Part shown: positions 43,001 to 54,809 of the stretch, piece after piece
How the letters are laid out: every line of letters begins with the position of its first letter
How positions within the stretch are numbered: the first letter of the stretch is position 1
NCBI GenBank assembly: GCA_018398815.1
Contig: CM031601.1
Location: 31,507,804 to 31,571,803, forward strand
Length of the DNA: 64,000 nt
Direction of reading: 5' to 3'
Origin: Conus ventricosus
Taxonomy: Eukaryota > Mollusca > Gastropoda > Neogastropoda > Conidae
Notes under the pieces: model-generated
Database searches by the model: none
The model's input: only the letters and a program-made list of their open reading frames with translations
What the model was told of the DNA's origin: nothing
Program-made: the position numbers and the translations under genes

Positions 43001-46000
43001 TCCCCCTGCTGTGTTTTATTTTTTTTAATTTTTCCTTTTTTTGCTTTTGGTTATTTTTGGGGGGGAGGTTCTTGCAGTGTTTTTTTGAAGTTTAGAAACT
43101 GCCTCCGCCCTTAAATTTTTCCCCTTTAAAGGCCCAAGGCGATTTTGTTTTTTCACACTGGTCTTTTTAAAAATTGAAAAAAGGGCCCAAAAAAATTTTG
43201 AGGGGTCTTTTTTAGTTGTAAGTGAAAATTTGTCCTTGGTCGTCCCCCCAAACATATGATCATTTTTAGTAAAATTCATTTTGGGTTTTAAAAATTTTTG
43301 GGGGTTTTTGGGCCAAAACTTTGGTAAAATTGTTTTAAACCTTACTTTCGGGAAATTCATGCCGTTGAGGGCATTGTGCGATGCTGTGTAAAAGGAATAT
43401 TTAAACTCATGTCGTCTCCAGGGGTCAAAAACTTCAAAATCTTCTTCAGTTTTTTTCCCTTTGCCTTGTTTTAAATAATTAACTTTTTTTTTTTGGTTTA
43501 AAAAAAAATGGCAAACGCTCAGGCTCGATTCTTCCCCCAAAAAGAAGATAAAAGATCCCTATGGCGTGAAGGGTAAAAGCGGAATATTTCGGGCCCAAAA
43601 TAATTTCACAAAGATGCGGTCAAATTCTTACTGTAAAATTTTTCCAGACCTAGGGGCGGAAATAAAAGGGTTGGGTGAAAGGCTCTGCACGTTTATTTTC
43701 CAAAATAAAACTCGTTCAACAACAGACCCAAACGGCATTTGGTACAGAATCTGGGGCGGGAAATTTTTAAGAAATTTCAAAAAAACTTGGGGGCAAAAAA
43801 ATATTTTTTTTTCACAATGAGAATTTTTTCCTTTCTGATCTATGGCAAACCCGGGAATAAAAAGGGCTGATTTTTGCTTTTTTAAGGAATCAAAAAAATG
43901 AAAAAGCCCTAAAACATAGAATAGGCCCCGAAGTTCTAAAGACGGTAAAAGTATGCAGCTGTAAATTTTGGTTTTTGGAAAATTTGCTTTTCCTTTCCCC
44001 TTTTGTTTTTGAGGTTTTTTTTAAAAGGGGCATGCGCCTACTTTCAAGGAGCTTTTTAAATAAACAAAATTGTCAAAAGAACAACTTTTAATAAATACAA
44101 AGTGTTATCAAACCCAACAGAAAACCGAAGAAAAGGGTACAGCTTTCTGACTTTCTTTTTAGTGTTTGGGGTTGTTACCCAACCCAAATTTTGCAAAGAT
44201 GATTGGGATAAATATAAGCCCATATTAGTAATATATTACGAAAGGAGTGATTCATCATACAACCTATCCTTTAGAAGCAGGGGGGCCCATTTAATGTTTT
44301 TTGTTTTAGTGTTGCATAACTTTCCCTTAAAGGTTTTTATTGCTGTGTGAAGATGAAAAACCCGTTCAAAAGAGAAAGGGGAAAAAAATTTTTTTTAATT
44401 TCAAAATTTAAAAAAGTGCAATTTAAAATTTTGAGGGGGTCCTAACCAAATTTACGCTAGCGGGCCTTAGCCCTTTATCATCATTTGACGAAAAAAAAAA
44501 AATTTTGGGTTTGGGGGTGGGAGGGGTAGAAACCCCAACACCCAGACCTAGGTCTAAAAAAATTTCCATCTTCACAATGTTAGGCTTGTTTATTTTTTAA
44601 ACAAAAAAATTTAGGGTTTTTTGGTTTTGACCAAAGGTAAACAGAGGTTTTTAATGAGTTTTTTGGGAACCCGGGGGGAAAAAGTGGGGGAAGTAATAAA
44701 CATTAAAATTTGATAAAGAAAAAAAACCCGAAAAAACTCTTAATGTCATTTTTTTTTTTTAAATATGTTTGCGCGCTGTTATTCAAAAAATTTCGATTGG
44801 GACTATGTATTATATTTAAATTTTTTTTTTCATTTTAAAAAAAGGCATGTCGGTTTTTGGTTTACCCAAATGGGGCCTCCCGCAGGAGATGAAAGGAAAA
44901 GAGATAGCAGGAAAATTCTGCTGTTATAAAAACCCCCTGACATAAAACCCTTCAGTTTAAAAAACATTCAAAAATTTGAAAACAAAAACTGGGAAGCAGG
45001 CCCTTTTTCAAATACAGCAAAACCAAACAAAGGGTTTATTTTTCCCTGCCTTTAATGCCGTTACAAGGGGAATACTGGGGCATCGCTTTTAGTGCTGCAT
45101 CAGGGGAAAAGGAGTGGGGGGTTTTGCAAGGGCATAGGGCCCCGCGCTTTCCCGCTAGGGGGTTTGTCTTTAGCTCTGGGCCCTGTGTTCTTTAGCTGTA
45201 AGTGCGGTGGAAAAAAATTAAAAAAATTAAAACCCCAAAAAGCAAAAGCTTTTTTTCAATAATAACGGAAAACTTTTCTTTTTTAAATGACAAAAAAATA
45301 AAGGCTTTTTTGATTTAAAACATCAGGGAAATGAAGAAAATTTAATCGTTTACAGGCGATTTTTTTTGACTACAAAAGACAAATGTTTGATTTTAAAAGA
45401 AAGGCGGGGGGAAGTTTTTTCAACAGCCGGGAGCCGGAGTTAAAAAAAGGAAATGTTTAAAAAAAAAGGTTAAAGGGAGACATTAAATTTTGTTTAAACA
45501 GTCAAAATTAAACAACCCCAAAGGGTGTTTTATTTTATTTTTTAAAGCCCAAAGCGCAAAAAGACCGTTGATATTGGTTCTGATTAAGTATTTTTTTTTA
45601 AATTTAAAAAAAATTTTTTTGGCTTAAAAAAGAAAGACAGAGGCAAAGGGATATATGAAGGAAAAGACGAATTTTTTGAAGGTTTGTTCGAGAGAGGCGT
45701 TTTTAAAGGCCCACGGGAATGATTTTGATTTAGAAGCCCATTGACCCAACAAACGTACGGGGAAAAGTTTTGGTTCATGCAATTTCTAAAGGGTTCCAGG
45801 CAAACTAACAATAGACCCCCCCCGGGGAAAATTTAATGTTAGCTTTTTTAAATCGACTATGTAAAACAATAAATAAAGAAAATCTAAAAGGGTTGGGGTT
45901 CAAACCCCAAACGCAAAATTTCTTTCCCCATAAGACTTAACCCCGGGTTTGGGCAGAAAAACTGTTAAACAGTTTGCGCTGCCGCTAAAAGAAGTTTAAA

Positions 46001-46900
46001 GAGAGGTCGGGGGGGGTTCAGGGGGCGAAGTCTTAGAGATTGTTTTAAAACGGGCAAAGGTTGCCCGGATTGTAGGCAAGGTTACATTCCGCTACCTTTC
46101 GGGGTTGGTTTTAAGAGAGCGGGTTTTAAAAAAAACTTTAAAAAAATTGGACGACAAATTTTTCAGGTGGGGCGTTTTTCCCAAGGGCTGCTTCTTTCCG
46201 CGAAACCGCAAATGAGGACTAACTTTCGGTTTTTCCCCAAAGATCTTAACTTAAATTGTAAATACCTTTCCTGTTGTGTAAAAACCAAATTGTTCAGTTT
46301 GAAGAACAAAACCCCCAATAATGTTAATGATACACATGGGATGGGAAAAAAAAATTTGGGTCCCTTTTAAAGGGGTCCAAAGGAAAGTCCAACAATAGGC
46401 AAACCCAAGCCAAAAGTTTGTGGTTTATTTCCTTTTTTTCCCCAAAGCGGGTTTTCCCCCATTCACTTTGATGGGCAAAATTTAGCAGTTTTTAAAGCGC
46501 CAAAACTTCAAAGCAGGAACATAAAAAAGGGAAATTCTTTTGAAAATTTTTTTAAACAAGTTTCCAACGCTAAGCCGCGCTTGAACATATAAAAAATTGT
46601 AAAAGTTTGAAAGGATGAAAAGGACAGAACTTTTTCCCCCCCGCCAGGATCAAATTTAGTTTTAAAAACTGGAAAGGGGCCTGCAAACAAGCCCATACGT
46701 ATTTTTACGCTAAACTTTAAACATTCATTTTTTCCCTTATAAAGGGAAAGCCCCACAAAAACTTAAAAATTTAAACCCGTCTTATGGGTAATATCTTTTT
46801 TTGTTAAATTTCCCTTCATTTTTTTCGGGTTTGGATGGCGTTTTTTCAGAACCAGAATTATATAGACCCCCCAGATGCTGCAGAAAAAACATTCTTAAAA
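40030..46900. mobile_element. Central part of the Polinton, gene content not resolvable
   Basis: Continuous with copy B and leading to the DNA polymerase. The base text is dominated by homopolymer-type errors, so frames break every few dozen codons. Lysine/glutamate-rich reading on the minus strand at about 42,400-43,010 and an open frame at 43,025-43,540 suggest structural or core genes. A typical Polinton would hold capsid, penton and protease genes here; I could not identify any of them. Confidence 0.5.
43025..43540 (-). CDS. Unidentified Polinton ORF, 171 codons
   Basis: The longest open frame in the noisy segment. It has an EEDFEVFDPWRRHEFKYSFY block at about residues 31-50, then NALNGMNFPKVRFKTILP, a DHMFGGTTKDKFSLTTKKDP block, and a Lys-rich end. 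A continuous frame with sensible composition among such errors implies real coding. It is on the same strand as the ATPase, so it may be a virion gene. I do not recognise the family. Edges and many residues are uncertain because of sequence quality. Confidence 0.4.
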   Translation of the reverse strand: MGEESSLSVCHFFLNQKKKVNYLKQGKGKKTEEDFEVFDPWRRHEFKYSFYTASHNALNGMNFPKVRFKTILPKFWPKNPQKFLKPKMNFTKNDHMFGGTTKDKFSLTTKKDPSKFFWALFSIFKKTSVKKQNRLGPLKGKNLRAEAVSKLQKNTARTSPPKITKSKKRKN

Positions 46901-47689
46901 CGATGCCAAACAATTTTGCGTAACGCCTGTTTTAATTAAACTTAAAATTATCTGAAATCATAAAAGGCGCCCGAAGCCAACAACAGTATGGGCTCAGCCA
47001 AAGCTTGTTGGGGTTTTCGGTTTAGGCAACGCCCAAGGGGTGGGAAACCCCCAGTATTGGGGAAAATTTTCACATTTGTGGGGAAATTCAGGGGGGGGGC
47101 GCATAAAAAAATGCATTTTTCAACTAAAGTTTTATCCCAAAAACATGGAAGCTGCCCGGTTTTTTTTTCACAAAAATTGGGGAGGTTTTTGTTTTACCCT
47201 TTTTAAAGCAAGCAGTAACCAACGCCTTCAAGGGGGAGCATGAAATTTCACAGTTAAAAAGAAAAGTTCTTTTGCTTTAATTTAAATTTAAAATGTCTTT
47301 TTTTACTCTTTGCAAAACTTTATGGGTTAAATTTGAGTCAAAAGCTATGTTCCTTTTAAAAATTTCCTGCCCAATAACGGAAGAATATTTTGACCCAAAA
47401 GTTTTTAGGAAAGGGTTTTTTTCCCCTTTTGAGTACTTTTAAGTTGGGGAAAAGGGTTTTTTGAAGACACATTCCCCTAAAGGGGGCGTTTTTTGGCCTT
47501 TTTGGAAAAGGAAAACAAATGACTTTTGGGTTTCCAGCCCTGCCCAAAAAAAGCGGGCAGAAGTTAGTTTTTAAAACGATGGGGACTATCATGACTCCTA
47601 CTTGAGGTGATGTATGTTTGTTGGGGAGTCTTTGAAAAAAAAAAGAAAGACCCGCATGGAAAAAATTTCGTTTTGGGTCCTGGGGATTA

Positions 47690-48960
47690 TATTTTGCAGG
47701 GATGAGCTGGGACGTTCTTTAAAGTTTATGGGGTTCAGGGTTGTTTATTGGGCAGATTTCCAAGATTCAGAGATTTAAAAAGGATTGCGTGGAGGAATTT
47801 TGTATGGCGTCCCCTCTTTTCGGGAAAGAAACAAATAATTTTGGGCGACTTTTGGGTCGAGTAAAAGGTTTTAACTATTTTTCAAATGTTTTTAGTGCAA
47901 ACAATCGGGATGGTTTGGGAATGGCGCAATTTACTTCCGTTTCGGGAACTTTAAAAGGGACACAGGTACGAATAATTTTTCAAAAGGGGTTTAAAGTGGT
48001 TTGGGGAGTTTACGAGTTCAACGCGGGTTTTATTCTAGAAGTTGAATTAGAATATCCTCTGAACTCCCTGACCTAATTAAGGGAAACCAAATTTGCAGCA
48101 GTTTGTTCTAAAGATGGATCCCGAGAGCCGCCCAAACTTTTTGCCCCAAAACTTCGAGGAAAAAAAAATTTTGTTGCCCTTACAGATTCTGCAATTTTAT
48201 TTTTAAAAAATTGGGTTTTTTGGTTTTAAAGCTGTTTTATCGATAATTGCTTTTGTCAGAACGTTCTTTAAACCCTCAAACATGAAGTCACTGGGCCTCA
48301 GAAAATAAATTCCCAGATGCCTTTAGAAAAAAACTTTTTCAAGTTTATGAACAACAGTGTTTTTTGGGAAAGGGGCCCATGGAGAATCCGCACAAAAGGG
48401 AAAAAATGGGGATTTTGGGCACCGAGAGAAAAGAAGCAAATTTAAACTAATTCAAAAACCCAATTATCCCGGGCTTTAAAAGATTTCTTTTTATTTCCCC
48501 GGGTTTTTGGGCATAATTATGAAGAAAAAAAAAAGTCAAAAATTTGAAAACCCCGTTTTTAAATTGGGGTTTTTGTTTTTGAAAATTTTCAAAGCTTTTG
48601 TTTTTTTGGGGTTTCTTTATGACTTTTTCTTTAAAACCCCCGTTTTCCGGAAATCCAAAAGTAAATTTACACAGATTAAAATAGTTTTGTTTTTTAGAAT
48701 TTCCCCCTGAAGCATCTATAAAGAATGGAAACCCAAATGGCTAAAGGGCTTTAGGATGGTTTCGGGGAAAAATTGATTCCCCAAAAAATTCGCCTTTGCT
48801 TTTATCGTTAATAAGAAGGGTTTTGGGAAAAATGAAGGATGAATTATCTGGAAGGTGATCTGGGTATGTTGGTTTAAAGGTCGAAAATGTACAGTTTTTT
48901 TGAGCAGGAGAAAAACTTTTTAAAAAAGCAAAGGGGAAAATCTCGCAGCGTTGGGCAAAT
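47690..48960 (+). CDS. polB: Polinton protein-primed family B DNA polymerase, palm and C-terminal part
   Basis: Would replicate the element. The frame is interrupted repeatedly, but motifs appear in the correct order: MSWDVL (47,702), GLRGGI (47,782-47,799), a motif A region read as SANNRDGLGMAQ (47,894-47,929, the expected catalytic Asp read as Ser), EVELEYP (48,038), KLFAPKLRGKKNF (48,133), motif B KFMNNSVF (48,341-48,364) followed by MEN--KR (48,379-48,399), motif C as YTD then stop and NSFVF (48,668-48,694), and a SKMYSF block near 48,880. This order is that of the DNA_pol_B_2 family of Polintons. The damage at two catalytic sites matches the regional error pattern. The N-terminal exonuclease part and exact ends are not determined. 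Confidence 0.8.
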
Positions 48961-51900
48961 CAAAAAAAATCCATGACAATACAAAAAAAGCGTTTTGGCA
49001 ATTTAAGGGCCCTTTTTATCATTTACAAGTTAAAAAATGCGATCTAATCTACATGAGTTTAAAAAAACAGTTGTTAAAAAAGAAATCATTAGATAGAACA
49101 AACAAAACGGGTTGTTTTTTAAAACCCGGTTTTCATTTGCAAATTTTTGGGACTGGAGGGAACCCCAAATTTAAAAAGGGGTTTTTATTTTTTATCAATT
49201 TTATTATAAGTCAATCATGCTTCATCCCAACTTTTTTAAAAATTTTTTTCATGTTTTCCCTTTAGAGTTGAAAATTTTTTTTTTTATTTCAAGATATTTT
49301 TTTCCCCAATTTTTTGGGGGGTTTTGGGTTTAGGGGATTGGAAAGATTTTTGCAATTTCATTGATTAATCCTCGAAAATGTTTCCCTTTTTCATTTTCAC
49401 GCATGAAATGAAATTCCCCTATTAATTTTTATGGTTTTCTTCCGTTTCCCCTTTTTTTTTGTTTTGCGCTTTTCCCTTTTGGCCCTTCCAAATTTTTTCC
49501 CAAAAAATGTTTAGTAAATTAATTAAAACGGAACGGTTTTCCCCGGCGGGTTATCTGCTGTTTTCCCTTTACAAAAATTTTTGGGGGGGTGGTTGTTTTG
49601 TTGTGCAGTTTCTCGTTAATAATACACGGGCGGATTTATTTTTTTAAAATTTTTTTTTTTCATTGGATCATTCCAAACCCGGGTCGTTGCCCCGATGGGT
49701 GTCCCCTTTTTTCTTCCCCCCTAAAAAAAAGGTACCTTACTTTCAATCCAAAAAGGGAATTTGTTTTTCCGGGTGAGATCTTTCGAAATTTTTGTTTTTT
49801 TTTTGATTGGGTTGTATGGTTTTAGCCTTTTTTGTCTTCATTATTCATTGCGCGCAAAAATGAGGGGAGGTTTTCTAACCTTTTTGTGTTGCGAGAATTG
49901 TCAATTAGTCTCTGGGATAATGGTAGGGAAAAAATCTTTGGCTAAAAGTTTGTTAAAGTTTTCGACCCCTTAAAAAAAAAATGTGATCTGTGAACTCCCC
50001 GGGAAAGGGCCCCTTTTAATTTGGGAACTCTAAGTTTAACAAAATTTTATTCACTTGCCCTTTTTAAAATTTTTTCCTCATCGACTTGATTCTGCGGGAT
50101 AAATTAAAAAGGGCCCCGGGTTTATATATCAGTTGTTTTAGATCAAACAACACAGGGAAACACTCTTTTGGGGTTAATGGTTCCGATCTTTGTATCTTGA
50201 AGCTTGTCAATTTACTGTTTAGTGCGTATTTTAAACTTTTTCGTTTTAATCCCATAGAGGGGAAAATTTTAAATTGATTTCCTTTTTATGGGTGTCGTTT
50301 GGAATTTTTATTTACAAAGTTGTGGTCTCTGTATTTGGCCCAGGGGCAGGTAAATAAAATTTTCCCAAAACGTTGTTTAGTTTAAACCCTTCTTTTTTCT
50401 GGGTTTTTCACTTATCCGCTGCTTGGCTTTGGGGTTTTTTATTGCTGTGATTTCCCCTTTCCCAAAATCCTTTGGGAATTTTTTGATTTGGGTTTATTTT
50501 TTAAATTTAGCAATATTTTTGGGGCAAAAAATACCCGACGGTCCCTACCAACAAAAATAAAAGCGTTTCTTGCAAACTTTTTTTTTTTGATGGTTGATTT
50601 AAAAATCAGGGAAATTTTTGGGGGGGGCAATGTCCCGGATGGTTGCTGTAAATAGATAAAATTTTTTTTATTGGTTTGGCAACCCTTTTTAAATGTGTAA
50701 GCTGCATGTGTTTTTTCAGGGTGTCTTTAAAAAAAATCTAAGGCCCCAAGTCTCTGTTTCTAGGGTCTTGGCAGTGTAGTTGTCCTAGCTTTGTTATGTC
50801 TTTTTCTCTCGCTGTCATCCCCAGTTTAAATAAATTTCAAAATTACTGCCGCTTAAAACAAAACGCATTCACCCCAGCGCCGCCTATCATTTTGGGGGAG
50901 GGGGAAGCATTTTTTATAAATTTTATTTTTTTTTTTTACATATTTTATTGTCTGGGAAATTTTTTCCTTGCTTAATAGAAAAAACTTTCGTAGCCAAAAA
51001 GAATTCTGCAAAAATAGCAATCAGCTTTGCTTAATCCCAAAATTAGTTTGCCAAAATTTTGCCCGGGTTTTTTTTTTAAAAGGCTTTTACAAGCATTTAG
51101 TACCTACATTGTCTCCCAATAACGCAGAAAGGTATTTGGTTGAATTTGTTTTTTCGGGGGTCTTTTAAAAAATTTAAAAAAATTAAATTATTAAAAAACT
51201 TTTAACAGTGTTTATTTTTCCCCAGTTCAAAGGGGGGCCTAAACCCTTTTGAACTTTTTTAATGACCAAGTTTAGGGCCAAGCTATTATGTCCCAAAAAA
51301 GGGGAGGGGTATTTTTGGCAGGTGTGGAAAAACCCAAAAAAGTTCCCCGGGGAATGGAAATTAAACATTGAACAGATTAACCCGATGCCCCCACAAGGGC
51401 ATTTTAAAAATAATTAAAAAACAGGTATGAAGCGCCTGGGGTTAGAATTTGGGGAATAAATTTTGGGGGGAAAAAGGGGTTTTAGTTTTTTCCTTTAAAA
51501 AAGTCAGTTGATTTGCTCCCCTTGATTTGAACAAGAAACTTACGTATGATTTAACGCAAGATCCATTTTAAAAAAGGGCATTTTGAGTCTCTTGGGTTTT
51601 GATTTTACTATTGTTTTTTGGGAAATTTTTTTCGCTTTTTTCTTGGGGGGTTAATAACTTTTTAAACATATAATTTTATTTCCCTTTAAAATGAACGATT
51701 GGAAAATCAGCAAAAAATCAGGAAAAAAATGAAAAGGTGGAAGGGAAAAAAACCCAAACTAGAAAAAACAGCAAAAAAAACGCCTTTAAACCCGGTGGAG
51801 ACCCTTAAAAATTGGGGTGTTGAAGCGGAAAAAAAATTTGCAGAAATGGAACAGACAAAAAAAATTTTTTGTTACAGCATTATGAAAAACATAAACCGCC

Positions 51901-54800
51901 CAAAGCCAAAAGAAAAAAGTTGTTTTAATTTCCAGCTTTAAAAAACTCCCGTGATCCCGGGCCCCCAAAATTTAAAGGAATATTGAACTTTAAAATTTTT
52001 GCCTTTTTTTGGGGCCAATTTCTGGGTGTTGGGGGGGAGTTTTTTGCGGTTTTAAAAAATATTAAAGGTTTGGGAACAAAAAAGAATCAAAAAATCTGAG
52101 CACTAAATGAAAAAAAAGGGCACCCGCACGCCAAAACCCAATAACAAAGCATCATTTTTATCCATTTCAAAAGGGAATTTTTTTTTAAGAATTTTTTTTA
52201 TTTTTTTATAAAAATGATTTATGGCGTATTATAAAATGTTGGGGTCAATAAAAAAAAGACATGGAGTCTAAAAAGCTTTCCTTTGGCCCAAATGGGAATC
52301 AATGGGTTGGGTTTTTTTTTTTGGGGGGAAAAAACCCTTTCCCTTTTTTCTTGCAGAGGAAAAGCTGAGGGAAAAATCCTCAAGATGCCCCGGGTTTTTT
52401 TAGGCGGGTGTGTATAATGGGGTCGGGGTATTTAGATAAAAAAAATAGATTGATTTTTTTTGATTAAATTTTTTTAACTTGAATACGAACTTTGGGTTTT
52501 ACTTAGGGATGACTTTAAACAAAAATTATTTTGAATTGATCAAGAACTTTAAATTTAAAAAAAATTAATTTAAGAACTTTTTAAAAACTTTAAGAAAATT
52601 TAATTAAAAAAAAGGTAAATTAATTTAAAAATTTAAAAAAAGAATTGGGGGGTTGGGGGTTTTGGGGGGTGTGTGTTTGGGGGTTTCCGAGCTTTTTTTT
52701 TTGTCATGTGGAACAAACCAAATTGGGGGCAAAAACGGTGTTGCGTTTTTTTGATTCATTGGCTCTTTTGTTGCAAGTTCAAAGCAGCGCCAAGTGGAAA
52801 TTTTTCAAAAGCTTTTATTTAATAAACCCGACAGTTGAAAAAAGTACACTCTGTGGCCGCCCGAAAGGGAGCCAAAAAAAAGTTGAAGCAGGGCGTTGAA
52901 GCAGTGAAGAAGGCGTGAATGTCAGTGAATCGCAGTGTTCCCAAAAATTTGTTGCCTTTTTTTGGCTCCCGGGGGGGTTTGGGGTCTTCTTTTTTTTTTT
53001 ACTTCTGTGTTACAAGCAAGGGTTGGCTCAGCGCATTTATCGCAAAATGGGGAATTACGAAACCCGAAACTCCCGCCGGTTTGAGGAGTTGGGGCAGGGT
53101 CCCGCAAGTAGGCCCGTTCACGTTTGCGAAAAGGCCCAAAACGGGGTCAAAGGAGGTGGGGGTAAGAAAAATATTTTTAGAAAAAATGTCCGGGGCTTTG
53201 TGGGGCAGGAAATCCCGCAAGTAGGCCCCCGTTCACGCGCGGGAAGGTCCTATTTTTAGGCGTGCTTTTGGGAGTTTCCTTCCACCGTTTTAAAAATTTG
53301 GGGATTGCTGGAGCTGGCTTGTATTGTTATGTGCGGTTTTTGTTTAGTATGGCAAAGCCCCCGGGATTGCAGCATGCTTTTTAAATTTTATTCGCTTGCC
53401 CGTAAAGAAACGAAAGGGGAAGGCCCACAACAAAAACCCTGGTAAACCATAAAAAAACGTCCAACCACGTAATTTTGTGCGTGAAAATCAAATACCCCGT
53501 TTTTTCTTTTTAACCAAAAAAGCCCATGTTTCCCTTGTTCTCCCCTTTTTTTCCCCTTTTTTTTCCCGCCATTGTTTACACAAAATCAAGAAATTTTCCA
53601 AAAATGAACCCTAAATTAACAAGGACTGTGCCCTCTTGCCTCCTCAAAATTTTTTATCCCCCTTTTTTGTCTTTCTACCAAAATTTTTAGCTTCATTTGT
53701 GGGTTTTTGAAAAATTCTGATCAGTTTTTAAAAAAATTTTCTGGAAAAAGCTGATTGAATGGGAGCCTGATTTGCCTTAAAGATGTCATGTAAATTTTTG
53801 TGGCGTTGAAAGTTTTGTTTCTTTCTTTTCTTTTTAAAAATTGCTCAAGCTTTTTTTAGGTTCTTTGGCCCAAAACCTGCGGTTTCCCTTTCCCCTTTTT
53901 AAACTTTTCAATTATTTTTTTCATTTTTTTTTTTGTAGTCTTGGGTTTTTCTTGCAAAAAGAGAAATTTTTTCCCCTGTCCAAAATTCGTTGGTGTTGGC
54001 GGTGGTAAAGGAAAATTTTTTGGGTTGTTTTAAAAAGTAGAAACTTTGGGTCCATGTCAGGTTTGAAATTTAAAAATTGATGGCTTTTGGGTTTAAAAAA
54101 ATCTAAAAGTTTTTGGCAACTTGCAATTCCCGAATTTTTCTCTAATTTGGGGGAAATGGTTTGGAACTAGATAATATTTTGTTTAAGGGAAATTCTTTAC
54201 CCGCAAAAAACTTTCAAATGAAAAAAAGTCCGTTCAACCGCACCACAACACAAAAAGACGAGATAACTTAAGGCCGTTGTCAAAACACTAAGTGCTGGGC
54301 GGTGTGGAGTCTTTTAAATATCACATGATTAAATCTTTTTTATGTTTGGGAATGTAAAAAAAAGGCTATATTGTTTTTTTCCCCCGGCGGGGAAATTTGC
54401 CAACGGCCAGGGGAACGCCAGCCCTACCTTATGGCGGGAATTTAAATTTCAGGTCATAGGATCCCTCGGGGGGGTTTCCCGCCCAAACCCCCCAAACCCT
54501 CTAAATTTGGGGTGTTCGCACGGTGTCTCAGCCAAGAAATTTTGTTTGGTGACTGTCTCTGAAAAAAGATAGTTTTGAAAAAGACTGTCTGCGCGGGAAA
54601 AAGATGTTAATTTATAAAAAATCGAAAAACGCCGGGAAAAAACTGAAAACTGAAAGTGGCGAGTGGCCTTTTTTCCCGGGTTTTCTGAAAGCTAGCCCCT
54701 TAAAACAGGGGACATCGCAATGATGAAGGTTTGGGGGAAAACCCAAACCCGAACGCGGGGAGTGAGGGCGCATTCAAGTTGTTTAAGGGCCCAGCAGGGG
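48960..54800. other. Distal Polinton and flank, unresolved
   Basis: Error-rich continuation. Frames up to about 100 codons exist (48,951-49,265 probably continues the polymerase C-terminus); 51,699-51,941 is Lys-rich. No integrase motif, no terminal inverted repeat matching 34,930-35,090 and no target-site duplication could be found. A 34-bp direct repeat (CCCGCAAGTAGGCCC...) occurs at about 53,101 and 53,213. Confidence 0.45.
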
Positions 54801-54809
54801 GAACAGAGG

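Noticed and set aside
48668..48694. Natural inactivation of the polymerase at motifs A and C
   Set aside because: The changes have the same style as all others in the segment, so they cannot be taken as real mutations.
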